Shown: piece by piece, positions 29,897 to 43,454 of the stretch | How positions within the stretch are numbered: position 1 is the stretch's first letter | Layout: each line of letters starts with the position of its first letter | From: an uncultured Sphingomonadales bacterium | Lineage (GTDB): Bacteria > Pseudomonadota > Alphaproteobacteria > Sphingomonadales > Sphingomonadaceae | Length of the DNA: 64,000 nt | Assembly (NCBI GenBank): GCA_903821605.1 | Contig: CAIJLZ010000004.1 | Location: 1-64,000, forward strand | Direction: 5' to 3' | Made by a program: the position numbers and the translations under genes | The notes under the pieces: generated by a model | The model's input: the letters and a program-made list of their open reading frames with translations, nothing else | Told to the model about the DNA's origin: nothing | Databases searched by the model: none

Positions 29897-32800
29897 GTTT
29901 CCGCAACATCTCGGCCTGGTCGATCCGCAACCCGATCCCGCCGCTTATCATGTTCATCGCGCTGATCGCGCTCGGCGTGTCGGCCTTTCTGCGCATGGAC
30001 GTCAATCAAGACCCAGATATCGAATTTCCGGTAGCGCTCATCACCGTCGTCCAGCCGGGCGCAGCCCCGACCGAGCTTGAAACCCAGGTCACGCAAAAAG
30101 TCGAGGCCGCAGTCCGCAGCCTGCAAGGGGTGGATGAAATCAACTCCACCGCGCGCGAAGGATCGTCGACGACCTTCGTCCAGTTCGCGATCGGCACGCC
30201 AATTGACCGCGCGGTCAATGATGTCCGCGATGCGATTTCCAACATCCGCGCTGAATTGCCCGATGGCATTCTCGAACCGCAAATCACCCGGATGGACATG
30301 GCTGATCAGCCCATTGCCTATTTTTCGGTCGAAGCGACGGACATGACGCTCGAACAGTTGAGCTGGTTCGTCGACAATAACGTCTCCAAACGGCTGCGTA
30401 ACATTTCGGGCCTGTCCAATATCATGCGCGGCGGCGGCGTCAGCCGCGAGATCCGGGTCATGCTCGACCCCGCGAAATTGCAGGCGCTCGGCGTCACCGC
30501 CGCCCAGGTCAATGCCCAATTGCGGCAGGTCAATGTCAACGCCGCTGGCGGTCGAACCGAAATCGCCGGGGCGGAACAGTCGGTCCGCGTGCTTGGCAAT
30601 GCCCGCAATGCGCATGATCTGGGCAACACCCAAATCGCGATCGGCAATGGCCGGATGGTCAAGCTCGCCGATCTCGCCGAGGTGCGCGACCTTTATGCCG
30701 AACAGCGCGCCGTGTCGTTGATGAACAATCGGCAAGTGCTGTCCTTCGGCATCCAGCGCGCCAAAGGTGCCTCCGACGTGACGGTGTTCGATGAGGTCAG
30801 CAAGGAACTGGCGCTCATCCAGCAGCAATATCCCAAGATCCGGATCAAATGCCTCTATACCAGCGTCAATTATACCAAGGCGCAGTTCCACTCCGCCATG
30901 ACGTCGATGGTGGAAGGCGCGATACTCGCCGTGCTGGTGGTGTTCCTGTTCCTGCGCGACTGGCGCGCCACGATTATCGCCGCCATCGCCATCCCGCTGT
31001 CCGCCATTCCGACCTTCTGGTTCATGGACCTGATGGGCTTCACCCTCAACACCATCAGCCTGTTGGCCTTAAGCCTTGTTGCGGGCGTGCTGGTTGATGA
31101 CGCGATCGTCGAAATTGAAAATATCGTGCGCCACATGCGCATGGGCAAATCCGCCTATCAGGCGTCAATCGACGCCGCCGACGAGATTGGCCTCGCCGTG
31201 CTGGCGACGACCATGGCGATTGTCGCTGTTTTCTTGCCCGTTGGCCTGATGCCCGGCATTTCGGGCCAGTTCTTCAAGAATTTCGGTTTTACCGTCGTGT
31301 TCGCAGTGCTGCTCAGCCTTGCCGTGGCGCGCACCATCACCCCGATGATTGCCGCTTATTTCCTGAAGGCCCAAGGCGCGAAACAGCATGGCGAAGGGCC
31401 GTTGATGGACCTGTATATGGACGTGCTGAAATGGTCGCTGGCGCATCGCTGGAAGACCGTGGCACTTGGCGTGCTCGCGCTTGTCCTGACCGTTGTCAGC
31501 TTCGCCACGCTGCCCTTTACCTTCCAGCCGAAAATGGACCTCGACAATAGCCAGGTCAATATCGATCTGGTGCCGGGCGCGACGCTGCAACAAACCCGCG
31601 ACATCGCCGAGACGGTCGCCAATCTGCTCCAGACGGGCGCGCCAGACGTGGTCGATGCGGCTTTTGCCGATGTCGAGACGGGCAAGGCCACGCTCTATCT
31701 CACGCTCAAAAAAGACCGCCCGATCGAATCCACCGAATTTGAACGGCGCTGGGCCGCCCGTCTCAATCAAGTGGCCGATGCGCGTATCTCCTTCGCCTCG
31801 CAATCGGGTGGTTTCACCGGGCGCGATCTGACGATCACGCTTGGCGGCGACAATCCGGAATTGCTCGAAGCCACCGCACATCAACTGGTGGAGGAACTCT
31901 CGACGCTGCCGGAATTGCGTGCGCCGCGCTATAATGGCGACCTCAAGCGGCCAGAAATCACGATCACGCCACGGCTTGATCTGGCCGCATCCATGGGCGT
32001 GACAACCGCCGCATTGAGCCAGACCATCCGCATCGCGACCCTGGGTGAAATCGATCAGAACACCGCCAAATTCTCGCTATCCGACCGCCAGATTCCGATC
32101 CGCGTCTCGCTGACGGAACAATCGCGTGAAAGTCTGGCGACCATCGAGAACCTCCCCGTGCCCACCGCAAGCGGTGGCTCAGTCCCGCTCAAAACCGTCG
32201 CGCAGATTGGCTTCGGCGAAGGACCAACCGTGATCCAGCGTAGCGGCCAGAGCCGCCGCGCCACCATTGGGGCCGACTATGCGCCGGGCGTCGTGAGTTC
32301 CGATGCCGAAAAGAAAATCGCCGAACTGCCGACAATCAAGAATCTGCCGGAAGGCGTGCAACGCATCAAGCTCGGCGAATCGAAATGGCAGGCGGAGCTG
32401 GTGGCGAATTTCGTCACCGCCGTGGTGTCGGGCGTGCTGATGCTGTTTGGTGTGCTGATCCTGCTTTATCACCGGGTGATGCCGCCCTTTGTGAACATGG
32501 GCTCGTTGCTGCTGGCACCGCTCGGGGCCGGGATTGCGCTGCACCTGACCAACAACCCCATTTCGATGCCGGTGCTGATTGGCCTGTTGATGTTGCTCGG
32601 CATTGTGGCCAAAAACTCGATTCTGGTGATCGATTTCGCGCTCGATGAAATGAGCAAAGGGGTCGAACGCACCGCTGCGATCATCGACGCCGGACACAAG
32701 CGGGCCCAGCCGATCGTCATGACCACCGTCGCGATGATTGCGGGCATGGTTCCCACCTCGCTCTCGCTGGCCGGGGACGGCAGTTTCCGCGCCCCGCTCG

Positions 32801-32919
32801 GCATCGCGGTGATCGGTGGCTTGATCGTTTCGACTTTGCTGACATTGGTCATTGTGCCCGCCGGTTTCAGCCTGTCGATAGGCTTTGAACGCCGCATCGG
32901 GCCAAGGCTCGCCCGCTAG
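29893..32919 (+). CDS. RND efflux inner-membrane permease (AcrB/AcrD/AcrF family)
   Basis: 1008 aa; [17 protein letters not shown]..., [14 protein letters not shown] topology of the RND family. Confidence 0.96.
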   Translation: MSFRNISAWSIRNPIPPLIMFIALIALGVSAFLRMDVNQDPDIEFPVALITVVQPGAAPTELETQVTQKVEAAVRSLQGVDEINSTAREGSSTTFVQFAIGTPIDRAVNDVRDAISNIRAELPDGILEPQITRMDMADQPIAYFSVEATDMTLEQLSWFVDNNVSKRLRNISGLSNIMRGGGVSREIRVMLDPAKLQALGVTAAQVNAQLRQVNVNAAGGRTEIAGAEQSVRVLGNARNAHDLGNTQIAIGNGRMVKLADLAEVRDLYAEQRAVSLMNNRQVLSFGIQRAKGASDVTVFDEVSKELALIQQQYPKIRIKCLYTSVNYTKAQFHSAMTSMVEGAILAVLVVFLFLRDWRATIIAAIAIPLSAIPTFWFMDLMGFTLNTISLLALSLVAGVLVDDAIVEIENIVRHMRMGKSAYQASIDAADEIGLAVLATTMAIVAVFLPVGLMPGISGQFFKNFGFTVVFAVLLSLAVARTITPMIAAYFLKAQGAKQHGEGPLMDLYMDVLKWSLAHRWKTVALGVLALVLTVVSFATLPFTFQPKMDLDNSQVNIDLVPGATLQQTRDIAETVANLLQTGAPDVVDAAFADVETGKATLYLTLKKDRPIESTEFERRWAARLNQVADARISFASQSGGFTGRDLTITLGGDNPELLEATAHQLVEELSTLPELRAPRYNGDLKRPEITITPRLDLAASMGVTTAALSQTIRIATLGEIDQNTAKFSLSDRQIPIRVSLTEQSRESLATIENLPVPTASGGSVPLKTVAQIGFGEGPTVIQRSGQSRRATIGADYAPGVVSSDAEKKIAELPTIKNLPEGVQRIKLGESKWQAELVANFVTAVVSGVLMLFGVLILLYHRVMPPFVNMGSLLLAPLGAGIALHLTNNPISMPVLIGLLMLLGIVAKNSILVIDFALDEMSKGVERTAAIIDAGHKRAQPIVMTTVAMIAGMVPTSLSLAGDGSFRAPLGIAVIGGLIVSTLLTLVIVPAGFSLSIGFERRIGPRLAR

Positions 32920-32972
32920 CTCACCCATAAATCGGGGGCGGTACACAACGCCCCGCACGCGGCGGAGTAGCC

Positions 32973-34235
32973 ATGCGCTTCTGGCGCAGTCCGGCATTGA
33001 CCGCGTCTGGCCTGACCGATCCCGGCCGCCGTATGCGCGCGGTGGCGACCGGGTTGCTGCTGGCCATGGCCACGCTCTACCTTGTGTCGCGCCTGTTGAT
33101 CGACAGCTATCCGTTGTTCGGTTGGACCCGCGCCTTTGCGGAAGCCGCGATGGTCGGTGGCCTCGCCGATTGGTTCGCGGTGACGGCGCTGTTTCGTCGT
33201 CCGATGGGGCTGCCCATCCCGCACACCGCGATCATTCCCGAAAACAAGGACCGGATCGGCAGTGCGCTCGCGCAATTTGTGCGGGACAATTTCCTGACGC
33301 CCTCGGTCGTGGCGCGGCGCATGCGTCAGGCGGATATTGCCACTGCCGTCGGTGGTTTTCTCGCCCGCCCCGCCGCCGCCGGACGAATGCGCCAAGGGGC
33401 TTCCCGCCTGTTCGCCTCTGTGTTCGAGGGGCTTGATCAAGAGCGCCTCGGCGGCATGGTCCGCTCGCTGGTGGCCGAACGGCTTGACCGGCTCGATATT
33501 GCCCCATTGGTTGGCCGGGGGCTGCAAGCCGCGATTGCCGAGGACCGGCATGTGCCGCTGCTCTCGGGCATCATCATCTGGGCCGGTCGCACGCTGGATG
33601 CCAATGAGCAGCTCATCCGCGACATGATCCACGAGCGGGCCAATGCGCTGCTCCGCCTGACCGGGCTGGACGAGACCATCGCCAATGCCATTCTCAAGGG
33701 GTTGCAAAAGATGCTCGCCGATATGGCCGCCGACCCGCACCACCAACTGCGGGCCAAGGGCGAGGAGGCGCTGGCGCAACTGGCCCATGACCTGCAACAT
33801 GATCCGGCAACACGCGCCAAGGCCGAGGCATTCAAACAATCAATTCTCGCCAATCCGGCGATTAGCCAATGGATCGACAGCATCTGGGAACAGGGTCGCC
33901 GTGCCCTGCTCGCGGCGGCGCACGATCCGGATGCCGCCGTCGCCGGACGCATGGGCGACATGCTGCGCCAGCTCGGTCTCGCCATTGGCAGCAATGGGTC
34001 GCTCAAATCCGCGATCAATCGTTTCGCCCGGCGCGCCGTGGTGGGGCTGGCGGCAAGCTATGGCGATGGCATTGTCCGGCTGATTTCCGACACCGTCGCC
34101 GGCTGGGATGCCCGCACCGTCAGTGGCCGGATCGAACAGGCCGTGGGACGAGACCTGCAATTCATCCGCATTAATGGCACATTGGTCGGCGGGCTGGTCG
34201 GCCTTGCGCTGCACGCGATCGACCGCTTGCTCTAG
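32973..34235 (+). CDS. DUF445 family membrane protein (YjiN-like)
   Basis: AFAEAAMVGGLADWFAVTALFRRPMGLPIPHTAIIPENKDRIGSALAQFVRDNFLTPSVV. Confidence 0.9.
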   Translation: MRFWRSPALTASGLTDPGRRMRAVATGLLLAMATLYLVSRLLIDSYPLFGWTRAFAEAAMVGGLADWFAVTALFRRPMGLPIPHTAIIPENKDRIGSALAQFVRDNFLTPSVVARRMRQADIATAVGGFLARPAAAGRMRQGASRLFASVFEGLDQERLGGMVRSLVAERLDRLDIAPLVGRGLQAAIAEDRHVPLLSGIIIWAGRTLDANEQLIRDMIHERANALLRLTGLDETIANAILKGLQKMLADMAADPHHQLRAKGEEALAQLAHDLQHDPATRAKAEAFKQSILANPAISQWIDSIWEQGRRALLAAAHDPDAAVAGRMGDMLRQLGLAIGSNGSLKSAINRFARRAVVGLAASYGDGIVRLISDTVAGWDARTVSGRIEQAVGRDLQFIRINGTLVGGLVGLALHAIDRLL

Positions 34236-34382
34236 CCCCCGCACCCATGGCGGGGCCTCGCTTTCGTATGCGGATCGGCGCACAGACCCCATCTGCTCCA
34301 CAAAAGGCTTTTGGAAACCGTCGGCGGTTGTTAAAGGCGGGGCCAAATCCAATCACCCGCAACTGTTTCGAAAAGACGAGCC

Positions 34383-35126
34383 ATGGCCGGTCATTCCAAA
34401 TTTAAGAACATCATGCATCGCAAGGGCGCGCAGGATAAGAAGCGTTCCGCCCTGTTTTCCAAGCTGAGCCGCGAAATCACCATCGCGGCCAAAATGGGTA
34501 CCCCCGATCCCGACATGAACCCGCGCCTGCGCGCTGCCGTACTGGCCGCGCGCGCCCAGTCCATGCCGAAGGACAATATCGAGCGCGCGATCAACAAGGC
34601 GAGCATGGGCGATGCCGATAATTACGAAGAAATCCGCTATGAGGGCTTCGGCCCGGCCGGTGTCTCGCTGATCATCGAGGCGCTCACCGACAACCGCAAC
34701 CGCACCGCCACCAACGTCCGCACCGCCGTGTCGAAAAATGGCGGCAATCTGGGTGCATCAGGGTCGGTCAGCCATGGTTTCGACCGCATGGGCCTGATCA
34801 CCTATCCGGCGAGCGCTGGCGATGCCGACAAGGTGTTCGAGGCCGCATTGGAAGCCGGTGCGGAAGATGTATCCTCGTCCGAGGATGGCCACGAAATCTG
34901 GACCGCCATCGATGGGCTGCATGAAGTGGCCAAGCTGCTCGAAGCCACGCTCGGCGAATCCGAGGGCGCGAAGCTGGCTTGGCGACCGCAGAATATGATA
35001 TCCGTGGGTGAAGGCGATGCCGCCACCTTGTTCAAGCTACTGGACGCGCTCGATGACGATGATGACGTCCAGACGGTCTGGGGCAATTACGACATCCCCG
35101 ATGAGGTGATGGCGAAGCTCGGCTGA
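34383..35126 (+). CDS. yebC: YebC/PmpR-family regulatory/translation protein
   Basis: [39 protein letters not shown]. Confidence 0.96.
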   Translation: MAGHSKFKNIMHRKGAQDKKRSALFSKLSREITIAAKMGTPDPDMNPRLRAAVLAARAQSMPKDNIERAINKASMGDADNYEEIRYEGFGPAGVSLIIEALTDNRNRTATNVRTAVSKNGGNLGASGSVSHGFDRMGLITYPASAGDADKVFEAALEAGAEDVSSSEDGHEIWTAIDGLHEVAKLLEATLGESEGAKLAWRPQNMISVGEGDAATLFKLLDALDDDDDVQTVWGNYDIPDEVMAKLG

Positions 35127-35152
35127 TTTTAGTCCGGGCAGGAGACAGGCTG

Positions 35153-35755
35153 ATGGCAATGAAGACCATGTTCATCCTCGCAACGGCACTGGCGCTCGCT
35201 GGTTGCACGCAGGAGGTCGACAGCGCCAAACGCGGGGATGCGCCCTTTGGGCTGGCGCGCGGCGATCTCATCCCGGACATTCAAATCGGCAGCACGCCCG
35301 ATGCCAATGGCTATGCGGTGATGCGCGAAGTCCCCGCGCCGGAAGCCCCGTTCGTCAATTATGCCGTGATCGTCCGCGAAAATATCGGCGTTTGCCAAAT
35401 CATGGCGGCGTCCGGCAATTTCGCCCGGAGCAATGACGAAGCCGCGCGCGGCCGCGCCGCCATGGCGCGTGAGTCGATCGAAAAGAAATATGGCCCGCCG
35501 CATGTCGTGCTCAACAGCTGCAAGGGCGACAGCCTGTGCAAGCCAGACGTCTGGGCCGAAGGCATCGCCCGCGGGGCGCGGCAATATGGCTTTACCTGGG
35601 GCAGCATGGACAAGCCGCTCAATGCCTATATCAAGCAGATCCGGCTTGAAGTCCGCACCAATGAGGTGATGGAACCTTATGTCCGCGCCGATTATATCTT
35701 CACCAACGAGGCGGCGTGCAAGGCCGTCACCCCCGCTGCCAAGCCCAAGGGTTGA
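35153..35755 (+). CDS. Putative lipoprotein of unknown function
   Basis: Signal peptide with lipobox (ALALAGC); no recognised domain. Confidence 0.7.
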   Translation: MAMKTMFILATALALAGCTQEVDSAKRGDAPFGLARGDLIPDIQIGSTPDANGYAVMREVPAPEAPFVNYAVIVRENIGVCQIMAASGNFARSNDEAARGRAAMARESIEKKYGPPHVVLNSCKGDSLCKPDVWAEGIARGARQYGFTWGSMDKPLNAYIKQIRLEVRTNEVMEPYVRADYIFTNEAACKAVTPAAKPKG

Positions 35756-35860
35756 GGCGGGCCCGTTGGCGCTCTTGCTGCTTTCGGCGATGACGGGTGC
35801 GCCAGCAAGCGCGGCGCTCCCCCTCACCCTCAACACCCTCACCCATCAGCCGACACCGAT

Positions 35861-36352
35861 ATGCTGCTGATCGGTATCGACCCCGGGCTTGGCACAACCG
35901 GCTGGGGCGTGATTGCAGTGCATGGCAATCGCATCTCGCATATCGCCAATGGCCAGATCTCGACCGATCCCAAGGCCAAGCTGCCGCAGCGGCTGGTCAC
36001 GCTTGATGCGGTGCTGACCGACCTGCTGCTGACCCACAAGCCCGATCATGGGGCGGTTGAGGAAGTGTTCGTCAACGCCAATCCGCAATCGACGCTGAAA
36101 CTGGGCCAAGCGCGCGGTGTGGCCCTGCTGGCATTGGCGCGGTCCGGTCTTGATGTCGGCGAATATGCCGCACGGCTCGTCAAAAAAGCAGTCGTCGGTG
36201 TCGGCAATGCCGAAAAGGCGCAGGTTCATGCGATGGTTTCCCGGCTGTTGCCCGGGGTGAAGATTGCAGGCCCGGATGCGGCGGATGCGCTCGCCGTGGC
36301 CATCACCCATGCCCATCATCTGGCCAGCGCGCGGGCCTTGTCCCGCATCTGA
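35861..36352 (+). CDS. ruvC: Crossover junction endodeoxyribonuclease RuvC
   Basis: [60 protein letters not shown]. Confidence 0.97.
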   Translation: MLLIGIDPGLGTTGWGVIAVHGNRISHIANGQISTDPKAKLPQRLVTLDAVLTDLLLTHKPDHGAVEEVFVNANPQSTLKLGQARGVALLALARSGLDVGEYAARLVKKAVVGVGNAEKAQVHAMVSRLLPGVKIAGPDAADALAVAITHAHHLASARALSRI

Positions 36353-36412
36353 CCGCGCCATTATGGCTTGACCGATGGCCAGCCCCTCCCTTACAGCCCG
36401 GCCCAGATGAGC

Positions 36413-36588
36413 GGTTCCCCGTAACGGGGGATGAAAAGGGAAGTTCGGTGCGTGGGGTCCGCCCCATAAATCCGGCGCTGTTCCCGCAACTGTAACCGGC
36501 GAGGACCGGTCCCAATATCCCACTGGTGGCTTGCTGCCGGGAAGGGGGGATCGGAACAATGACCCGGAAGCCAGGAGACCTGCCACTG
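36413..36588 (+). ncRNA. Cobalamin (B12) riboswitch
   Basis: GGTTCCCCGTAACGGGGGATGAAAAGGGAA...GCGCTGTTCCCGCAACTGTAACCGG...GACCCGGAAGCCAGGAGACCTGCC carries the B12-box and flanking conserved elements; upstream of a BtuB-like receptor. Boundaries approximate. Confidence 0.93.
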
Positions 36589-36687
36589 ATCGTCGTCCTT
36601 CACGCGGGCGGGATAACCGGGTGATCGAGGCCGCCTTTGGGTGCTCGCCGTGACGACAAGTCGTGTGTCGTTACGGGAGAATCAACC

Positions 36688-38739
36688 TTGAAGAATATTG
36701 TGACCCTGCTCGCTGGCGCGACGACGCTGGCCCTGTCCGCGCATGCGCGCGCTGAAACCACCGAAACCGGGATGGATGAAATTATCGTTACCGCGACACG
36801 CGGCGGCGACGGCATTTCGATTGCCGAACTCGGGGGGTCGGTCAGCGTCATTGATCCGGATGCGCTGCTCCAACGCCAGACCCGCTTTGTAGCCGACATT
36901 CTGCGCGATGTTCCCGGCATTGCTGTCAGCGGGACAGACGGCCCGGCCGGCCGCACCCAGATCCGCCTGCGCGGTAGTGAGGCCAATCATGTGATGGTGA
37001 TGATCGACGGCATCAAAGCCAGCGATCCCTCCGCTGGGGAGTTCGACTTTGGTCAGCTCGTCGCCGATGATGCGGCGCGGATCGAGGTGCTGCGCGGCCA
37101 GCAGAGTGCGCTCTATGGCTCGGAAGCCATTGGCGGCGTCGTCAACTACATCACGCTCGATGGCCGTCAGGCCCCCGGCCTCCGCTTCCGGCTGGAAGGC
37201 GGCTCGTTCGGGACCGCTTCGGGCAACGCCCGGATCGCCGGGGTCGCGGGCGAGATCGACTATGCCATCAGCGGCGCTTATGCCCATATCGGCGGCGCAC
37301 CGACCGCACGTGGCGGCGAACGCCATATCGGATCAGACACGGGCGGGGCATCGGTCAAGATCAACTGGACCCCAAGCGACAATATCAAACTGACCACAAT
37401 CCTGCGCTACAACGGGAACGATACGGATTCGAACCGCGCCAATGAAGTCTATACGATGGACTGGCTTTCCGGTGAGACCAGCTATGTCAGCCCGAATTTC
37501 GGCTATGCGGAAGATAGCTGGGGGCTCCACAGCCGTGCCGCCGCCTTTTACGGCATGATCCGCGCCGAACTGACGTCGCTCGACGACCATTGGGTCAACA
37601 GTATTTCCGCGCAATTGGTCGACACCGAACGCAAGACATATGACGTGGCAGATAATAACAGCCCACGCGCAGACCAGACGGTCGCGCTGCGTTATGGCTA
37701 TCAGGGTCGGCGATATCGCGGCAGCTATGAAAGCAGCTTCCGGATCGAAACCGGGGCCATCCGCCACCGCCTGACCCTCGCCATTGATAGCGAGCGGGAG
37801 GAATATACCAATATCTCACCGCCGGAGGTAAACCCCGGCGTCTTTGCCGGCCGTCACCATAAGGATACATTGGGGCTGGTCGGGCAATATGACCTGGTGG
37901 TGCGTGATCGCCTCGCGCTCGGCGCCTCCTACCGCCATGACGCCAACACGCTGTTCAGCAATGCCGATACCTGGCGGCTGCATGGCAGTGTCGCCATCAT
38001 CGCCGGATTGCGCCTGCGTGCCGCGGCTGGATCGGGTGTGAAAGCGCCGGGCTTTGATGAACTGTTCGGCTATTATAGCGGTGAATATACCGGCAACCCG
38101 AACCTGAAACCGGAAAAATCAAAGGGCTGGGAAGCCGGTTTTGATCAGGTTTTCGCGGATGGTGCGCTCACCCTTGGGGCCAGCTATTTCCGCAACAGCT
38201 TCTCGAACGAGATTTATTCCACCTATCAACAAATTGATGGCGTTTGGCTCACCGTGCCCCAGAACCGCGACACCCGCTCGCACCAGCAAGGGGTAGAGGC
38301 CTATGCCGAAGCGCGATTCGGCCATGGCTGGCGGATCGACCTCGCCTATAGCCATCTCCGGGCGCAGGAAGATCGCACCGTCCTGCCGCAGCTCTGGTAC
38401 GTCGGCACGCCATGGCGCGGTCAGGCGGTCCGCCGACCGAAGAATATCGCAAGCGCCAATCTTGCTTGGGCCACATCGGATTGCCCATTCAGCGGTGCCT
38501 TGACGGTCCGCTATACCGGCGCGCAAAATGATCTCGCGTTCACCGACCCTTCCTATATTCCGGCACTGGTACGGCTCAAATCCTTCACCACCGTCAATCT
38601 GAACGCCGCATATCAATTGAGCGCGCAGGTCGCCATCACGGCACGCATCGATAATCTGTTCGACCGGCGCTACGAACAGGTCTTCAGCTTCACCTCCTGG
38701 GGTCGCGCCGCTTATGCGGGTGTCCGCGTGGCTTTTTGA
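36688..38739 (+). CDS. btuB: TonB-dependent receptor, BtuB-like (vitamin B12)
   Basis: TonB box region DEIIVTATR, plug domain, terminal aromatic-rich strand GRAAYAGVRVAF; B12 riboswitch upstream. TTG start at 36688 preferred (signal peptide LKNIVTLLAGATTLALSAHARA, GGGAGA upstream). Confidence 0.9.
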   Translation: MKNIVTLLAGATTLALSAHARAETTETGMDEIIVTATRGGDGISIAELGGSVSVIDPDALLQRQTRFVADILRDVPGIAVSGTDGPAGRTQIRLRGSEANHVMVMIDGIKASDPSAGEFDFGQLVADDAARIEVLRGQQSALYGSEAIGGVVNYITLDGRQAPGLRFRLEGGSFGTASGNARIAGVAGEIDYAISGAYAHIGGAPTARGGERHIGSDTGGASVKINWTPSDNIKLTTILRYNGNDTDSNRANEVYTMDWLSGETSYVSPNFGYAEDSWGLHSRAAAFYGMIRAELTSLDDHWVNSISAQLVDTERKTYDVADNNSPRADQTVALRYGYQGRRYRGSYESSFRIETGAIRHRLTLAIDSEREEYTNISPPEVNPGVFAGRHHKDTLGLVGQYDLVVRDRLALGASYRHDANTLFSNADTWRLHGSVAIIAGLRLRAAAGSGVKAPGFDELFGYYSGEYTGNPNLKPEKSKGWEAGFDQVFADGALTLGASYFRNSFSNEIYSTYQQIDGVWLTVPQNRDTRSHQQGVEAYAEARFGHGWRIDLAYSHLRAQEDRTVLPQLWYVGTPWRGQAVRRPKNIASANLAWATSDCPFSGALTVRYTGAQNDLAFTDPSYIPALVRLKSFTTVNLNAAYQLSAQVAITARIDNLFDRRYEQVFSFTSWGRAAYAGVRVAF

Positions 38740-38761
38740 GCTGACAGGACAAAAGACTGGC

Positions 38762-38780
38762 GGCTTGGCCATGCCAAGCC
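38762..38780 (+). terminator. Possible hairpin terminator after btuB
   Basis: GGCTTGGC-cat-GCCAAGCC, no strong T-run. Confidence 0.4.
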
Positions 38781-38828
38781 CTTGCTCCGTACCGGGGAAT
38801 CAGGCATAGGCCATCCCCGATACGCGAG

Positions 38829-38902
38829 GCGGGTGTAGCTCAATGGTAGAGCAGAAGCTTCCCAAGCTTACGACGAGGGTTCGATTCCCTTCACCCGCTC
38901 CA
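38829..38902 (+). tRNA. tRNA-Gly (anticodon CCC), CCA encoded
   Basis: GCGGGTGTAGCTCAATGGTAGAGCAGAAGCTTCCCAAGCTTACGACGAGGGTTCGATTCCCTTCACCCGCTCCA. Confidence 0.94.
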
Positions 38903-38959
38903 ATTGCCTGATCGTCATCGCCCGATAGGGCCAACCGCCTTGGCCCATCGGCGGGCAAC

Positions 38960-39481
38960 TCAGCGTAGCCGATAGAAATCCGCCAGCCGGTCAAGCGCCA
39001 GCCCCAACACCAACCGGCCTGAGCGTGCGGGCCAGCTTAAGGCGCGTTCGGCCGTGGTCATGCCCTCGCCCGCACAAATGATCCGCCACGCAATGTCGCG
39101 CAGCCCGGTGCCCAGATGATCCAGCGCCGCATCAAAGCGCGCCTTGGCCGCCAACTGCCGCGTCGTCGCGTCATGCATCGCCCCGCCGCCCAATCCGCCT
39201 CGCCCCGGCATCACATCCCAGCGCATCGTCACGCGCGGGCCGAGTTGGGCCTGTTCAAAATCTTGGCGCAGCACCTCGCCTGCGGCTAATTGGCAATCGG
39301 ACACCAGCCCCCGGCCATGGAGCCAGCCCAGCGCCGACTCCGCCCGATTCACTATCGCGCGCGTGCGCCGGACGCCGTCCGGTGCGGCCGCATCCGGCAC
39401 GAGAAACGCGCATTCGGTCAATTCAGTGGGCGCGGATCGAATCGATGATGTCCCGGTCATGGCCATTCTCCTGCTGCACAT
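38960..39481 (-). CDS. DUF6456-like protein
   Basis: ARFDAALDHLGTGLRDIAWRIICAGEGMTTAERALSWPARSGRLVLGLALDRLADFYRLR. Confidence 0.75.
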   Translation of the reverse strand: MCSRRMAMTGTSSIRSAPTELTECAFLVPDAAAPDGVRRTRAIVNRAESALGWLHGRGLVSDCQLAAGEVLRQDFEQAQLGPRVTMRWDVMPGRGGLGGGAMHDATTRQLAAKARFDAALDHLGTGLRDIAWRIICAGEGMTTAERALSWPARSGRLVLGLALDRLADFYRLR

Positions 39482-39555
39482 CCGAATCAGCTATTGCCAT
39501 AAGGGTTCATTTGTTGGAAAGTTTTTTCACCAAATAGGTTCAAAAAGGATGAGAC

Positions 39556-40122
39556 ATGATCACCGCCATCCGTGAGGTCCGGCAGGCCAAAGGCCTGACC
39601 CTTGCCGACGTCGCCGCCCGATGCGTGCCGCCCACCACCGCCCAGACCATCGGCCGACTGGAAACCGGCACCCGCACCGTATCGGTCGACTGGCTCAACC
39701 GCATTGCAACTGCACTTGGCGTCGGCGCAAGCGATCTTGTCACCTTGCCCGATCAATCGCATCTGGCCGTGGTCGCCCGGATCGAAGCCGATGGGCCAAC
39801 CGCACCCGAACGCGCACTCCACGTGCCGCCACCACAGCCCGCACCCGCCGATGTCGCGGTTCAGGTGATGGTGACCATCGGGGACTATCGCGCGGGCGAT
39901 GTGCTATGGTGCCGACGGGTGGCACCGGATCATTTCAATGAAGGGCTACATCGCGACGTACTGGTGCCGGGCCGGGTTGGGCAGTTCGCATTCGGACGCC
40001 TGATCCGGATCGAGGAGGGGCAGCTTGAAATTCTGCCCCCCGGCCCCGGCCAGCGGCCGCAAGCGATCCACAATCCGCCATGGCTGGCAGTCGTGCGGCA
40101 ATTGGTGCGGCCCTTCGACTAG
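39556..40122 (+). CDS. XRE-family helix-turn-helix protein
   Basis: MITAIREVRQAKGLTLADVAARCVPPTTAQTIGRLETGTRTVSVDWLNRIATALGV. Confidence 0.88.
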   Translation: MITAIREVRQAKGLTLADVAARCVPPTTAQTIGRLETGTRTVSVDWLNRIATALGVGASDLVTLPDQSHLAVVARIEADGPTAPERALHVPPPQPAPADVAVQVMVTIGDYRAGDVLWCRRVAPDHFNEGLHRDVLVPGRVGQFAFGRLIRIEEGQLEILPPGPGQRPQAIHNPPWLAVVRQLVRPFD

Positions 40123-40142
40123 GCCCCACACGGTCGGCGTGT

Positions 40143-41264
40143 TTAGGTCAGGTCTTCCCACATGCCCTTGATCTTGGTGAAGAATCCCGCGCTTTGGGGG
40201 GATTCTTCGCCGGTCTCGGTCTCGCGAAACTGTTCAAGCAATTCGCGTTGGCGCGCCGTCAGCTTGGTCGGGGTTTCCACCTCGATCTGCACGACCATGT
40301 CGCCAGCCCCCCGGCCTTGCAGCACCGGCATGCCTGCCCCGCGCTGGCGGAGTTGCTTGCCCGACTGAATGCCCGCCGGAATGCGGATTTCATGTTTCGC
40401 GCCATCCAGCCCCGGAATATGGATCACCCCGCCCAGTGCTGCTGTGGTGAAGCTGATCGGTGCCCGGGTGAACAGGGTCGTGCCGTCACGCTGGAACAGC
40501 GCGTGGCGCTGCAGATGGATGAAGATATACAGGTCGCCCGATGGGCCGCCCTTCGCGCCCGCTTCGCCCTCACCAGACAGCCGGATCCGCGTGCCGTCAT
40601 CGACGCCCGACGGAATATTGACCTGCAACGTCTTGTCGCGATCGATCCGCCCTTCGCCACGGCATGTGTCGCAAGGATCGGCGATGATCTGGCCGGTGCC
40701 TCGGCAGGCACCGCAGGGGCGTTCCACCATGAAGAAGCCCTGCTGGGCACGGACGCTGCCATGGCCGCCACAGGTGCCACAGGTCTTGGCCCCGGTGCCC
40801 GGTTTGGCCCCGGTGCCGCCGCACGGGTCGCAGCGGGTCGAGACAGACACCTCAATTTCGGTGGCCTTGCCGTGAAACGCATCCTCCAGCGAAATTTCTA
40901 GATCATAACGCAGGTCGGCGCCGCGCTGCGGCCCCTGATGCGAACGGCCACGGCCGCCCATGAACTCGCCAAAGATATTTTCGAATATATCCGAGAAACC
41001 GCCAAAATCCTGCGGCCCTGCGCCGGCCCCATTATTTTGGAACGCGGCCTTGCCATACCGGTCATAGGCCGCGCGCTTTTGCGGGTCCTTGAGACATTCA
41101 TAGGCTTCGCTGATCGCCTTGAACTTGGCCTCGGATTCATCGCAGCCCGGGTTGCGATCCGGATGATAGCGCATCGCCAGCTTGCGATAGGATGACTTGA
41201 TCGTCCCATCGTCAGCCGAGCGCTCGATTTCCAGCAGTTCATAATAGTCGTCAGTGTCGGCCAT
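40143..41264 (-). CDS. dnaJ: Chaperone DnaJ
   Basis: J domain with HPD ([11 protein letters not shown]), four CxxCxGxG-type zinc repeats. Confidence 0.98.
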   Translation of the reverse strand: MADTDDYYELLEIERSADDGTIKSSYRKLAMRYHPDRNPGCDESEAKFKAISEAYECLKDPQKRAAYDRYGKAAFQNNGAGAGPQDFGGFSDIFENIFGEFMGGRGRSHQGPQRGADLRYDLEISLEDAFHGKATEIEVSVSTRCDPCGGTGAKPGTGAKTCGTCGGHGSVRAQQGFFMVERPCGACRGTGQIIADPCDTCRGEGRIDRDKTLQVNIPSGVDDGTRIRLSGEGEAGAKGGPSGDLYIFIHLQRHALFQRDGTTLFTRAPISFTTAALGGVIHIPGLDGAKHEIRIPAGIQSGKQLRQRGAGMPVLQGRGAGDMVVQIEVETPTKLTARQRELLEQFRETETGEESPQSAGFFTKIKGMWEDLT

Positions 41265-41368
41265 CTAAGCCCCCGTCAACACGGGTCGGCCCCGTCAGAC
41301 CCAGCCACACGCTGCGGATGTCCGCACATGCTGCCGGATACTGACGAGGCCGAACCATGTTTATCGCC

Positions 41369-43267
<1,899 letters not shown>

Positions 43268-43345
43268 GTGTCTCATACCCCATATGATCAGGATGATGCG
43301 AAGTCCGATCCGACGGACCGGTGCCCCTCCACATCAACTTTGAGG

Positions 43346-43376
43346 CCGATATAGGTGCCAATTCGCTTGTCGCAAG
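43346..43376 (-). promoter_or_regulatory. Heat-shock sigma32 (RpoH)-type promoter upstream of dnaK
   Basis: Reverse complement CTTG-N17-CCTATATCGG matches the alphaproteobacterial consensus CTTG-N17/18-CYTATNTNNG; about 80 nt upstream of the dnaK ATG. Confidence 0.8.
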
Positions 43377-43454
43377 GGCTGCCCCGCGTTTATCTGGGCG
43401 GCATTCAATCCTGCGGCACCAAGACCTTGCCCGCCCCCGAAACGGAGATTTGCC

